Positions 8,024 through 16,629 are shown, counted from the stretch's first letter. The stretch is 34,492 nucleotides of DNA from Alphaproteobacteria bacterium RIFCSPHIGHO2_01_FULL_41_14 (GCA_001767855.1 MEMF01000002.1:335001-369492), one strand, 5' to 3'. Notes: generated by a model from the sequence alone, not told the origin. A program made the numbers and translations.

Positions 8024-8478
8024 CACATCAGTTTCTGTTTCACAAGCAAGGATGCTTTTCCAAAATCCATTTTGCCCGCATACAAGTCTTTGAGACAGGC
8101 CATCACTCTGCCCATGTCTTGGGGAGTTTTAGCTGCCATTTCTTGGATGGCTTGGCGAATGGCGGTTTCTATTTCTGCGTCGGTCATTTGTTGGGGCAGA
8201 AAGGATTCAATGACAGCAATTTCCACCTGTTCTTTTTCGATGAGATCTGGCCGATTTCCTTTGTCAAAAAGATCAATGCTGTCTCGTCTTTGTTTAATCA
8301 TGGTTTGGAGGACTTGCAAGATTTGAGTATCAGAAATACCTTCCATATTGCCGGTCACGCGGACATCGATATCTTTTTGTTTTACATTGGCGAGAATCAA
8401 GCGAATGGCAGACAGGCGTTCTTTGTCTCCTGACTTCATGGATTCTTTCATGGCGGCATTCAGTGTATTTCTGAGCAT
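8023..8478 (-). CDS. yqeY: YqeY/GatB-like family protein
   Basis: A 151-residue all-helical protein of the YqeY family, which is related to the C-terminal tRNA-binding tail of GatB. Recognisable parts are LNAAMKESMKSGDKERLSAI near the N-terminus, then YDKGNRPDL-like text (FDKGNRPDLIEKEQVE), IESFLPQQMTDAEIE and DMGRVMACLKDLYAGKMDFG. The molecular role is not settled; a link to amidotransferase-dependent tRNA charging is inferred from homology only. Two starts are possible. ATG 8484 overlaps the slt stop codon (ATGA). ATG 8478 has AAGGAA six bases upstream, and MLRNTLNAA matches the usual family N-terminus, so I choose 8478. It is immediately upstream of dnaG, the usual alphaproteobacterial order. 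Confidence 0.93.
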   Translation of the reverse strand: MLRNTLNAAMKESMKSGDKERLSAIRLILANVKQKDIDVRVTGNMEGISDTQILQVLQTMIKQRRDSIDLFDKGNRPDLIEKEQVEIAVIESFLPQQMTDAEIETAIRQAIQEMAAKTPQDMGRVMACLKDLYAGKMDFGKASLLVKQKLM

Positions 8479-8480
8479 AA

Positions 8481-10460
8481 TCATTTCCTTTTTTCGTGAC
8501 GGTTAAGACGGTTAATGTGCTGGGGGTACAGACTTTTCTTGCCCAAATGTTGGGCATAAATGGGCAAAGTCTCGGTAATGCGTTGAACATACCCGCGGGT
8601 TTCACCATAAGGAATACTTTCAATCCAGTCAATGAGATCTGCCTCTTTTGAGTCTGGGTCTCCATAAACTTTTACCCATTCTTCCGCCTTATGAGGGCCC
8701 GCGTTATAGCCCGCTAAAGCGACAACATAATTGCCCTTGAATTGCTTTAGCATCCCCGAGAGGTACACACTTCCAATATCAATATTTTTGTGGGGTTGGC
8801 GTGTCAAATCTTCTTTGCGGAGCGGAATGCCCAATCTCTTGGCGATTCTCCGGGCTGTTGTATACACCAGCTGCATAAAGCCGCGGGCATCTGCCGTACT
8901 AATGGACCGAGAATTAAAGTTGCTTTCCTGACGGATAATGGCATGAATGAGCACCTCATCCACGAAGGGATGAGAGAGGCTTTCTGGAGACAGTTTTAGG
9001 GTGGGATATGCTTTCTCTATGAGGACTGGGCTTTTTTGGCCCATGAATTTAGCCACAATAACGGCGAGCTGAGGCATGTTCACTTCATGACAAAACTCAA
9101 CCAAAAACTCACCCATATCTTTTTGTCCATTTTTAGACAGATAGAAAAGTATTTTTTCTTTTTCTGAAGCAAATCCATAAGGGGCCAGCAACTTGAGGGC
9201 ATGAATAAGCTCTGATTCTGGCTCGGTCAACGTGACTGGTTTGGGAGTCTTGGAGAGTTTAAGAGTAATGGATTTGCCCAGTTTTTTAAGGGAGATTTGA
9301 CCATAGTACGTGTGGGGGAACTCGGCTGCTTTTTGGTACCATGATTCGGCATCAGATTCGTTTCCGGAAGCCTCGCGCGCGCGTCCACACCAATAGGCCA
9401 TTTTGGATTTGCTGAGAGGGGTCGAGACAAAATCATAAAGCCCCTCAAAGCGCTTGAAAGCTGTGTCTGGTTTTTGTTGTTTTCTGAGCTCTATCCAGGC
9501 GGCGAGCCACTCGCCTTCTGTATAATCCACCTTAGTTTTGAGTGTTTCAGGAGAAATCGGATACTTTTCAAAAATGGCATATGATTTTTGAAAGTCTTGA
9601 CGATGCAAAAAGTAGCGGGCGAAATAGTTTCGGTATCGTTGCAGTAGATCAGAATAGCCCTCAAAAGTCCCAGAGGCCACCGCCTCTTCAAACACTTTTA
9701 AGCCGGTGTCATCTTGATTCTTTGCGAGCAACCATTTGAGATATTGGAAGGTGAGTCCAGGATATTGTTTGAAATGGGGGGGGACGCCTGCCCATTTGAG
9801 GCGAAACTGGCTTTTCTTTTGAATGAGATTGATGGCAAAATCCACCACCGCGCGGTTCTTTTTAGAAATATATGGCTTCATTTGTTTCAGCCCATAATAG
9901 TTGCCGTCTAAAATGAGTCGATCAAGACGCTTATGGTTGGTTTCTGCAGATAGATAGGGCTTAAACAGTTGATAAAAAGCCTGTTCATCCTTGGGTTTAA
10001 AGTCGGTATGAATCCACAGATATTCAATTTTAGGAAGAGCTGTTTTCTTGGGGGTTGTCTTGAGCAATAGGTTGGCATAAATGAGCGCGCCTTTGGAAGT
10101 CAGGGGTGGATAGGCATTGAAATATACCATCACCGTTTTGTCGGGGGTTGTGGCATTGATGGATTGCTCTGTCATCTCTCGGATTTTCTCTGCGTCAGGC
10201 CAAAAAGGATTTTCTTTTAGAAAAAGGACCCTCTCTTCAAAAGGACCAGGATGGCGGGTATATTGAACCCACGCCGCTGTTTTGTATTCAAGGGGGCAGG
10301 CTTTCTGATCCGGCAACAGCGGCGGGCGATCTTTTTTCAGAGACTGGATGGCTAAATCAAAAGACTCTTGGCAAGATAATGGTTTGGGAGATTGTAAAGT
10401 AGTGGACCAAGAAGCAAGGCCAGACCCCAGCATAAGAAGGAAGGAGATAAAAAAGAGCAC
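8481..10460 (-). CDS. slt: Soluble lytic murein transglycosylase (Slt70-like)
   Basis: A 659-residue exported enzyme that cleaves the MurNAc-GlcNAc bond of peptidoglycan to anhydromuropeptides. Residues 1-17 form a hydrophobic signal peptide. About 450 residues of helical repeats follow, as in the Slt70 superhelical ring. The C-terminal SLT domain has the catalytic Glu in IIRQESNFN, the ES...GFMQLVYTTA block (Q-x-M-x-x-x-T variant) and VALAGYNAGPHKAEEW. The start is GTG 10460, the first start codon after an in-frame TAG; no good ribosome binding site is seen, and the next ATG would remove most of the signal peptide. The stop overlaps a possible yqeY start (ATGA), so the enzyme is tied to the yqeY-dnaG-rpoD transcript. 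A candidate promoter lies at 10502-10530. Confidence 0.95.
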   Translation of the reverse strand: MLFFISFLLMLGSGLASWSTTLQSPKPLSCQESFDLAIQSLKKDRPPLLPDQKACPLEYKTAAWVQYTRHPGPFEERVLFLKENPFWPDAEKIREMTEQSINATTPDKTVMVYFNAYPPLTSKGALIYANLLLKTTPKKTALPKIEYLWIHTDFKPKDEQAFYQLFKPYLSAETNHKRLDRLILDGNYYGLKQMKPYISKKNRAVVDFAINLIQKKSQFRLKWAGVPPHFKQYPGLTFQYLKWLLAKNQDDTGLKVFEEAVASGTFEGYSDLLQRYRNYFARYFLHRQDFQKSYAIFEKYPISPETLKTKVDYTEGEWLAAWIELRKQQKPDTAFKRFEGLYDFVSTPLSKSKMAYWCGRAREASGNESDAESWYQKAAEFPHTYYGQISLKKLGKSITLKLSKTPKPVTLTEPESELIHALKLLAPYGFASEKEKILFYLSKNGQKDMGEFLVEFCHEVNMPQLAVIVAKFMGQKSPVLIEKAYPTLKLSPESLSHPFVDEVLIHAIIRQESNFNSRSISTADARGFMQLVYTTARRIAKRLGIPLRKEDLTRQPHKNIDIGSVYLSGMLKQFKGNYVVALAGYNAGPHKAEEWVKVYGDPDSKEADLIDWIESIPYGETRGYVQRITETLPIYAQHLGKKSLYPQHINRLNRHEKRK

Positions 10461-10501
10461 TTTTATTTTAATGACCTATCTAGAATAGTTTTGTAAAACA
10501 C

Positions 10502-10530
10502 AGTTTAGATAAAATATGGATTTTGGGCAA
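10502..10530 (-). promoter_or_regulatory. Candidate promoter for slt-yqeY-dnaG-rpoD
   Basis: Minus strand TTGCCC (10530-10525), 17-bp spacer, TAAACT (10507-10502). An overlapping alternative is TTGTTC (10538-10533), 16 bp, TATTTT (10516-10511). Either gives a leader of about 35-50 bases before GTG 10460. The region is the divergent gap between slt and the beta-barrel gene. Confidence 0.35.
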
Positions 10531-10604
10531 CTGAACAATCACTTCATCTTCCCTTTCAGGTCTATAAGGTTGCGTTAGGTGTAGGGGAATGATAGATTTT
10601 TAGA

Positions 10605-11192
10605 ATGAATAAGTTTTTTTTAATGGGTATGGCGACACTTGCGACGGTTGCTCTTGCCGATCCCCCTTCCTTTGTGGGGGACTTTAAAGGGTTTTACTTT
10701 GGGCCTGCTTTGGCGGTTGGACGCACTACCATAGGGGTGACGAATCAGCGCTATAGGCAGAACCATTTGATGGTGGGTGGTCTGTTCGGGTATGGCCATG
10801 TGACCCTGTCGGATTTATATTATGGGGGCGAGGTCGGCCTTTCTCATGATACGTTCTCTCTCAAACAAAATGGGCAACGGGTGGAGAAAAACAACCAGGT
10901 GGAAGGAGTGCTTCGGTTTGGCCAGCTGATTCAAAATAACTTCTTGCCCTATGTCGGACTGGGTGCCGCCTATTCTGACTATAAAATGCAAACGAGCACC
11001 CAAAATAAAGAGTTCCATACAACGGATTTAATTTCAGAAGTGGGGGTGGATGCGTTTGTCCGATCCCATTGGGTGATCCGGTCTTCTTTCCGATATCAAC
11101 GAGGGCTTTCCACACAGGGCAGCCTACCGGTGGATGTGCAGAAAAAACCCAACTCTTTTTTCATCAAGATTGGGGCGTCTTATATTCTATAA
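10605..11192 (+). CDS. Outer-membrane beta-barrel protein (porin/opacity-like)
   Basis: A 195-residue exported protein. Residues 1-18 are a signal peptide (MNKFFLMGMATLATVALA, cleavage before DPP). The rest alternates aromatic and hydrophobic residues with polar turns in strand-like segments, for example GFYFGPALAVG, HLMVGGLFGYGHV, LYYGGEVGLSHD, LPYVGLGAAYSDY and NSFFIKIGASYIL. This is the pattern of a small eight-stranded OmpA/opacity-type barrel. Gly-rich YGGEVGLS and GLGAAY are typical of surface antigens in host-associated alphaproteobacteria. The exact family is not assignable. No convincing Shine-Dalgarno lies before ATG 10605. The 3' end overlaps the longest form of the next gene by 59 bases. 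Confidence 0.75.
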   Translation: MNKFFLMGMATLATVALADPPSFVGDFKGFYFGPALAVGRTTIGVTNQRYRQNHLMVGGLFGYGHVTLSDLYYGGEVGLSHDTFSLKQNGQRVEKNNQVEGVLRFGQLIQNNFLPYVGLGAAYSDYKMQTSTQNKEFHTTDLISEVGVDAFVRSHWVIRSSFRYQRGLSTQGSLPVDVQKKPNSFFIKIGASYIL

Positions 11193-12471
11193 AGACGTTG
11201 AACCCCTACGCGTCACCATTACCCAGCTGAACAGCAGTGGCGAAGGCATGGCTGCGACAGAGGGCGGTGAGACTGTTTTGGTGCCCTTTGTTCTGCCCGG
11301 TGAGGTGGTGGAAGTCTCCCTTGATCCCGCCAGTGTGCGGAGTGCTGTCCGACGGGGACGGCTGGAGAAAATTGTCACCACTAGCCCCCATCGTCAAGTG
11401 CCACCCTGTCCTTACTTTGGTCGGTGTGGAGGATGTCAGCTTCAGCACTTGGATCCAGCGTTTTACAAGGCGTACAAAAAAGAATTAGTGGCAGAGGCTT
11501 TTCAGGCGCACAAGCTAGAGACACCTCTTTTAGATCCCGTTGTTTTTGGGCCAGGTGTGCGCCGCCGCATTAACTTTAAGGTCACCAAACAACAGACTAA
11601 AATTTTATTGGGTTATCATCAAAGGCGCAGTCACGAGGTTTTGGATATTGATCATTGCCCTCTCTTATTGCCTGACTTTAATCATCTTTTGGCGCCTTTA
11701 AAAGAAGCGCTGCGATCGTGCCTGATGGAAAAAGAAGAGGCCAATATCTTCCTCACCAAAGTGCAGAATGGGTTTGAGGGGGCCATCGTTTTTGAATCTC
11801 CCAAAAAGCTTTCTCTTTCTCAAATAGAGGCGTTGACTACCTGGGCGATCCAGCATCAGGTCATCCGTCTTATGGCTCAATCCTCCAAGGGCGAAGAGTT
11901 GTTGGTGCATCAAGCCTCTCCCCACGTGGATTTTTCGGGTGTGTCCGTTTTATTCCCGCCCCATGCTTTTTTGCAAACCAGTGAAGCCGCCGAAGCGCAT
12001 ATGGTGAAGATTGTTCTTTCCTTATTGCCCCCATCGGCGAAAAGAGTGGCTGACTTATTTTCTGGCCTTGGGACTTTTAGTTTTCCGCTGGCAGGGCACG
12101 CGGCTGTGGAGGCCTTCGACGGGGATTTGAAAGCCGTTCAATATCTGAATCTTTCTGCCCAACATAATAAATTACCCCATCTTCTCCGCGCAACTCAGCG
12201 GGATTTATTTAAATACCCCGTGTCCTCCGAAGAGTTAAAAGCGTATGATGCGGTGATTCTTGATCCGCCGCGCGCGGGGGCCGTGAACCAAATTAAACAA
12301 TTGATGGGATCTTCAATAGAAACCATCCTCATGGTTTCTTGTAATGCCAACACCTTTGCGCGCGACGCCCACTTGCTGGTGAAAAGTGGATACAAGATGA
12401 ACGAAACCCATCTAGTGGACCAGTTCTTGTGGTCTCCCCATATGGAGCTTATTTCTTCTTTTTCTCGTTAG
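11134..12471 (+). CDS. 23S rRNA/tRNA uracil-5 methyltransferase (RlmD/TrmA family)
   Basis: Transfers a methyl group from SAM to C5 of a uracil in rRNA or tRNA. Up to 445 residues. An N-terminal TRAM-like RNA-binding segment (VTITQLNSSGEGMA ... VPFVLPGEVVEV) is followed by an iron-sulfur motif C-x5-C-x2-C (CPYFGRCGGCQ) and a later Cys in IDHCPLL, as in RlmD. The SAM site is DLFSGLGTFSFPLA. The DPPRAGA block precedes the catalytic Cys in VSCNANTFARD, where most relatives have SCNP. The start is uncertain. ATG 11134 lies inside the preceding gene. TTG 11170 is an alternative that would leave the TRAM segment intact. Neither has a clear ribosome site, so translation may be coupled to the barrel gene. 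The stop overlaps the opposing DUF502 gene by 23 bases. Substrate (U1939, U747 or U54) cannot be told from sequence. Confidence 0.9.
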   Translation: MCRKNPTLFSSRLGRLIFYKDVEPLRVTITQLNSSGEGMAATEGGETVLVPFVLPGEVVEVSLDPASVRSAVRRGRLEKIVTTSPHRQVPPCPYFGRCGGCQLQHLDPAFYKAYKKELVAEAFQAHKLETPLLDPVVFGPGVRRRINFKVTKQQTKILLGYHQRRSHEVLDIDHCPLLLPDFNHLLAPLKEALRSCLMEKEEANIFLTKVQNGFEGAIVFESPKKLSLSQIEALTTWAIQHQVIRLMAQSSKGEELLVHQASPHVDFSGVSVLFPPHAFLQTSEAAEAHMVKIVLSLLPPSAKRVADLFSGLGTFSFPLAGHAAVEAFDGDLKAVQYLNLSAQHNKLPHLLRATQRDLFKYPVSSEELKAYDAVILDPPRAGAVNQIKQLMGSSIETILMVSCNANTFARDAHLLVKSGYKMNETHLVDQFLWSPHMELISSFSR

Positions 12472-13132
12472 ACGATTTGTCTGCCTCTTTGGGTTTGCGA
12501 TAGGGAGGGGTAATGACCCCCATGGACATCACCATTTTGATGCCTGTTTCCACCGACATCTCCAGAATCTTTACTTCTTTTTTGGGCACAAACAGCAGAA
12601 TCCCAGAGGTGGGGTTGGGCGTTGTGGGGATGAACACATTCACAACTTCGTCAGAGGACTTTTCCTGAATCTCTCCCTTAGTGACGCCCGTCACAAAACA
12701 CAATGTCCAAATGCCCCGTCGGGGATATTCAATCAGACCCACGTCTCGGAAAGACGAAGATTCTTTGTCCAAGACGGCCTGGGAGACTTGCTTAAGAGTG
12801 GCATAAATGTTGCGGACGATGGGCATGTGCGAGACAATTTTTTCGCTAAGATTCATAAAGTATCGACCCAAGAATCCTTTCATCAAAGCCCCCACGAGCG
12901 TGGCGCCTACGAGGGTCACAATCATGCCATAGCCCGGGAAATATCCATAGAGATGGGAGAGGGAATCTGGCATGATGGGGCGCACCATGTCATCAATAAT
13001 CCGCACCACCCAGGCCACCAAATAAATGGTTAGAAGAATGGGTGTTGAGACAAGGAGACCACTTAAAAAATAACTTTTTAATTTAGAGAGTAAACTGGGT
13101 TGGGGAAGGGTGTTAGTCGCAGCAGTTTTCAT
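12449..13132 (-). CDS. DUF502 family inner-membrane protein
   Basis: A 227-residue protein of the DUF502 (PF04367) family. Two N-terminal membrane segments are visible (SGLLVSTPILLTIYLVAWVV and GYGMIVTLVGATLVGALMKG). A conserved soluble region follows, with PIVRNIYATLKQVSQAVL, LIEYPRRGIWTLCFVTG, VFIPTTPNPTSGILLFVPK and the late SVETGIKMVMSMGVI. The tail is very Lys-rich (NEKKKK). No biochemical role is established for the family. I place the start at ATG 13132, because AAAGGA sits about 7 bases upstream; a longer in-frame version to 13225 would run far into the cation transporter gene. The remaining overlap with that gene is 20 bases, so the two are probably co-translated. Its 3' end overlaps the convergent methyltransferase gene. 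Confidence 0.9.
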   Translation of the reverse strand: MKTAATNTLPQPSLLSKLKSYFLSGLLVSTPILLTIYLVAWVVRIIDDMVRPIMPDSLSHLYGYFPGYGMIVTLVGATLVGALMKGFLGRYFMNLSEKIVSHMPIVRNIYATLKQVSQAVLDKESSSFRDVGLIEYPRRGIWTLCFVTGVTKGEIQEKSSDEVVNVFIPTTPNPTSGILLFVPKKEVKILEMSVETGIKMVMSMGVITPPYRKPKEADKSSNEKKKK

Positions 13133-14051
13133 GGAAATCCTTTTGGTGGGTGTGGGGTAAAACTTGGAAAAGACACTCGGCATGGGGATAGAGGCTGAGA
13201 AGTTCTTTTTTAATTTCTTTGGCAATTTGATGGGCTTGTTCCACGGACACTTCTTTCTTCATAATCAAATGTCCTTGGATAAACTCTTCCTGGCCAGACG
13301 TACGTGTTCTTAAATGGCAACATTTCCCCACCTCTGGGTGCGCCTCGATGACGTCTAAAATTTTCTGGCGATCGGGCAGGGGCAGCTCACTATCAAGCAG
13401 CACTTTAAAGGCGGACACAATGATGGTGTACGCGGTGAACATAATATAAAGAGCAATGCCTGTCCCAAAGAGAATATCCACATACTGCCACTGAAAGAGA
13501 ATATAAGTTCCAATGGAAAAGAGAACGCCTAAGTTGAGATACAGATCTGCTTTGTAATGGGTGGAATCCGCCAAAATGGCGATAGACTTGGTTTTGTGAA
13601 TGACATAACTCTGGAATCGTACCAAGGCAGACGTCAAGACGATGGCAATACAGGTCACGATGATGCCGGTCAAAGGGCGTTCTAGGGGATGGGGAGAGAT
13701 GAGACGTTCTATGGCTTCTTTCAATACAAAAGCGGCTGATAAAATAATGGTAATCGATTGAAATAGGGCAGAGAGAGCCTCAATTTTGCCGTGTCCAAAC
13801 TTGTGTTCTTCATCAGCCGGTTTCACGGCCAAATAAATGGCAATCATGTTAATCACCGAGGCGATGAAATCAAGAACAGAGTCCACGAGGCTGGAGAGCA
13901 AACTGATGGAGTGCGTCGTGTACCAGGCATAGCCTTTGGCACCGATCAGAATAAAGGACACAGAGACAGAGGCGTACGCTGCCAAACGCTTCAAAGCGTT
14001 CTTATCTTTTGAAAGGTCGCTCAATTTAAAATGTGAATGGCATGCTGTCAT
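13113..14051 (-). CDS. Cation diffusion facilitator (zinc/iron efflux)
   Basis: A 312-residue CDF antiporter that exports divalent metals such as zinc, iron or cadmium in exchange for protons. About six membrane helices span residues 22-225. The metal site is intact: S-x-x-D-S-x-x-D (SLVDSVLDF) in helix 2 and H-x-x-x-D (THYKAD) in helix 5, equivalent to the two Asp and His/Asp of E. coli FieF. HKFGHGKIE follows helix 2, as in FieF. The C-terminal cytoplasmic domain (about 230-300) has family residues such as HLRTRTSGQEEFIQGHL. The end is metal-ligand rich (HTHQKDFHENCCD), as is the start (MTACHSH), which may help metal sensing. It lies 28 bases after the acetoacetyl-CoA synthetase gene. Metal specificity is unknown. 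Confidence 0.94.
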   Translation of the reverse strand: MTACHSHFKLSDLSKDKNALKRLAAYASVSVSFILIGAKGYAWYTTHSISLLSSLVDSVLDFIASVINMIAIYLAVKPADEEHKFGHGKIEALSALFQSITIILSAAFVLKEAIERLISPHPLERPLTGIIVTCIAIVLTSALVRFQSYVIHKTKSIAILADSTHYKADLYLNLGVLFSIGTYILFQWQYVDILFGTGIALYIMFTAYTIIVSAFKVLLDSELPLPDRQKILDVIEAHPEVGKCCHLRTRTSGQEEFIQGHLIMKKEVSVEQAHQIAKEIKKELLSLYPHAECLFQVLPHTHQKDFHENCCD

Positions 14052-14079
14052 GAAACCCCGGTTGTTTGGGATCAGCCTA

Positions 14080-16035
14080 TCACTCTCCCCTTAATTCTTC
14101 AAGATTTGTGAAAAAAGAGAGAGATTCCGGATTGGCTAAGGCTTCTTTGTTTTTGATGGGCAGGCCTTGCAAGGCGCTCGCAACAGCCTGTTCCACAAGT
14201 TTTCCATTTTTTGTGCGGGGGATATCTGGCACCTGAAAAATAAGATCCGGTACATGGCGCGGGGTGGTATTAAAGCGAATCTGATGCTTAATTTTGCCGA
14301 TCAGCTGGGCATCCAGGGTGTGTTGATCTTTTAATTTCACAAACAAAAGGATGCGGATGTCGCCCTGATACGGTTGGCCCACCACGATGCTTTCTAGAAC
14401 TTCTTCCAATTGTTCCACTTGGCGATAAATTTCGGATGTCCCAATACGGACGCCGCCTCGATTCAACACCGTGTCTGACCGCCCATGAATAATGAACCCT
14501 TTATGCTCTGTGATTTCTGCAAAATCGCCATGACACCAGACGTTTCTAAAGTCATCAAAGTAGGCGTCGTGATATTTTTGACCGTCGGGATCATTCCAAA
14601 ACCCGAGCGGGCGTGAGGGGAACGGCTGGGTGCAGACAAGCTCGCCCTTTTTCTGGGTGATGGACCGCCCCTTGTCATTGAAAATTTTAACATTCATTCC
14701 GAGACCTGCGGCTTGGATTTCTCCTCGATGAACGGGTTTCAAAGGTGTGCCCAGGACGAAACATGAAATGATGTCCGTCCCGCCGGAGATGGAGGCGAGG
14801 AGCATATCTTTTTTAAGGTGTGTGTAGACGTATTCAAATCCTTCCGCCGGGAGGGGAGATCCTGTGGACGTCATGGTTCTGAGTGCTGAGAGATCATGGG
14901 TGGTTAGAGGGGAGGCGCCTTCATTTTGCAAGGCAGAAATGTATTTGGCAGAGGCCCCAAAGAGGGTCATTTTTTCTTGCTCGGCATAATCAAAAAGAAT
15001 ATGGATGTTCGGCCAGGCAGGCGACCCATCATACAGCAACAGCGTGGCGCCTGAGGCCAGTGCTGAGACTTGCCAATTCCACATCATCCATCCACACGTA
15101 GTGAAATAAAAAACCCGATCATGCTCGCGAATGTCAGAATGAAGTTGATGTTCTTTGAGGTGCTGCAGAAGCGTGCCTCCCGCCCCATGGAGGATACATT
15201 TGGGAACACCCGTTGTGCCCGACGAGAACATAATGAACGCCGGCGTATTAAAGGGGAATCTGTCAAAGACAATGTCTTGGGGGTGGTACGCCTCTAGAAG
15301 GGATGACCAGGGCGTCGCGTGAGGGGGTATCTCAGGTGTTTTCTCCCCCCCATAGGAAAACACAATTGTTTCTTCTAAAGAGGACAGTCCTTTTTGAACG
15401 GCGCCCAGTTTCTCTGTGATTTTATGATGTTTTCCCCGATAGAGATAGTAATCCGCAACAATCAGAAATTTGGGTTGAATTTGGTGAAACCGATCCAGGA
15501 TGCCGGGCACGCCAAAGTCGGGAGAGCAAGACGCCCAAATACCCCCGAGCGCTGTGGTGGCCAGCATGGCAATGATGGCTTCGGGGGTGTTGGGGACCAA
15601 ACCTGCCACACGGTCTCCTTTTTTGAGGCCCCTTTGTTTGAACGCTTGAATGAGGCAAGAGACTTGGTCTTGAAGATCGATAAAGGTGAGAGAGCGCTTC
15701 ACTTGGTCTTCCCCCCAAAACACAATGGCCGTTTCGTTCGTTGTTTTTCGGAGGAGATTTTCTGCAAAGTTCAGCGTGGACGTGGGGAAAAAAACGGCCT
15801 TCTCAATATCGGTTTCGTTTTCTAAAAACGGGCCTGGTCCGATGTGGCCTTTCACGTCACAAAAGCCCCAAACTGTTTTCCAAAAGGTTGCCATATTCTT
15901 GACAGACCATTGATGAAGCGTGTCATAAGAGTCGCATGACACACCTTCTGTGTCGTGCAGATATTTCAGAAAAGCGTGGACTCTGGTTTTCTGAAGGAAC
16001 GCAGCGGTGGGGGACCATAAGGCAGAGTTATTCAT
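14080..16035 (-). CDS. Acetoacetyl-CoA synthetase
   Basis: A 651-residue ANL-superfamily adenylate-forming enzyme. It activates acetoacetate with ATP and CoA to acetoacetyl-CoA. Visible are an ACAS-type N-terminus (SYDTLHQWSVKNMATFWKTV), the A3 loop FIMFSSGTTGVPKCILHG, the region YFTTCGWMMWNWQVSAL characteristic of acetoacetyl-CoA synthetases, ISGGTDIISCF, the hinge region HGRSDTVLNRGGVRIGTSEIY and the catalytic Lys near the end in PRTKNGKLVEQA. The annotated start is ATG 16035; an in-frame TTG at 16056 is less likely because the ATG gives the usual family length of about 650. The ribosome site is weak. Typical partners (thiolase, hydroxybutyrate dehydrogenase) are not in the window. It appears to head an operon with the cation transporter and DUF502 gene. 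Confidence 0.93.
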   Translation of the reverse strand: MNNSALWSPTAAFLQKTRVHAFLKYLHDTEGVSCDSYDTLHQWSVKNMATFWKTVWGFCDVKGHIGPGPFLENETDIEKAVFFPTSTLNFAENLLRKTTNETAIVFWGEDQVKRSLTFIDLQDQVSCLIQAFKQRGLKKGDRVAGLVPNTPEAIIAMLATTALGGIWASCSPDFGVPGILDRFHQIQPKFLIVADYYLYRGKHHKITEKLGAVQKGLSSLEETIVFSYGGEKTPEIPPHATPWSSLLEAYHPQDIVFDRFPFNTPAFIMFSSGTTGVPKCILHGAGGTLLQHLKEHQLHSDIREHDRVFYFTTCGWMMWNWQVSALASGATLLLYDGSPAWPNIHILFDYAEQEKMTLFGASAKYISALQNEGASPLTTHDLSALRTMTSTGSPLPAEGFEYVYTHLKKDMLLASISGGTDIISCFVLGTPLKPVHRGEIQAAGLGMNVKIFNDKGRSITQKKGELVCTQPFPSRPLGFWNDPDGQKYHDAYFDDFRNVWCHGDFAEITEHKGFIIHGRSDTVLNRGGVRIGTSEIYRQVEQLEEVLESIVVGQPYQGDIRILLFVKLKDQHTLDAQLIGKIKHQIRFNTTPRHVPDLIFQVPDIPRTKNGKLVEQAVASALQGLPIKNKEALANPESLSFFTNLEELRGE

Positions 16036-16100
16036 AATAAGCCCGCTATGCACCAAAAAAAAGTGTGAGAATAATTTTCCTGCAGTGGTTTTTGAATAGA

Positions 16101-16502
16101 CTAAGCATGGGCTTCTAAAACTTGCTTCGCATGCTGATAATATTTAAATTCTATCAGATTGTTCGAAGGATCAATTAAGAAAAAGCTCCAGTGCCAGCCC
16201 GGTTTGTCTGTAAATCTTTCAAATAAGTCTTCATAAAAAGAAGCGTTTTTTTCTTTGGAATTTTCGTAAAGTTTCAAAAGATCTTCTTTTTTATTAAGAA
16301 TGATTCCAAAATGGCGGGGGTACATTTTGACCTCTTTATCAATGCTGCTCGGATCTAAATGACAAACAAGTTGGTGCCCAAAAAAATTAAACACCACATA
16401 GTCATCATATTCTCGCCCTGCCCGTTGATTTAATATTCCTTCATAAAAAATCTTTGATTTTTCCAAGTTATCCGAGGGAATGGCTAAATGAAATATTGTC
16501 AT
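16101..16502 (-). CDS. VOC (glyoxalase/bleomycin-resistance fold) protein
   Basis: A 133-residue protein with the vicinal-oxygen-chelate fold, two beta-alpha-beta-beta-beta units. The first unit opens with IFHLAIPSDNLEKSKIFYEG, a standard VOC start with a candidate metal-binding His at residue 4. Unit two starts with PRHFGIILNKKEDLLKLYEN, and the last strand ends in DPSNNLIEFKYY, whose Glu is the usual last metal ligand. Substrate unknown: the family includes lyases, dioxygenases and drug-binding proteins. WHWSFFLIDPSNNLIEFKYY resembles a common uncharacterised subgroup. AAAGG upstream of ATG 16502 supports the start. It has its own 127-base upstream gap, so is probably separately transcribed from the AlaX gene. 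Confidence 0.85.
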   Translation of the reverse strand: MTIFHLAIPSDNLEKSKIFYEGILNQRAGREYDDYVVFNFFGHQLVCHLDPSSIDKEVKMYPRHFGIILNKKEDLLKLYENSKEKNASFYEDLFERFTDKPGWHWSFFLIDPSNNLIEFKYYQHAKQVLEAHA

Positions 16503-16629
16503 ACTATCAACCTTTGAATGAAAGGATCATACATGAAAATAGATGGTACAACAAATATTTTCAGATAGGATGAAAAAGGAATTTTTACAAATAAAGAAGG
16601 CCGTTAAACAAAATAGATATCTCTGATTT

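Noticed and set aside
8014..8433. 139-codon plus-strand frame over yqeY
   Set aside because: It is fully antisense to a recognised conserved gene and has biased, non-protein-like composition.
15394..15825. 143-codon plus-strand frame inside the acetoacetyl-CoA synthetase gene
   Set aside because: The opposite strand carries unmistakable ANL motifs throughout; this is a shadow frame.
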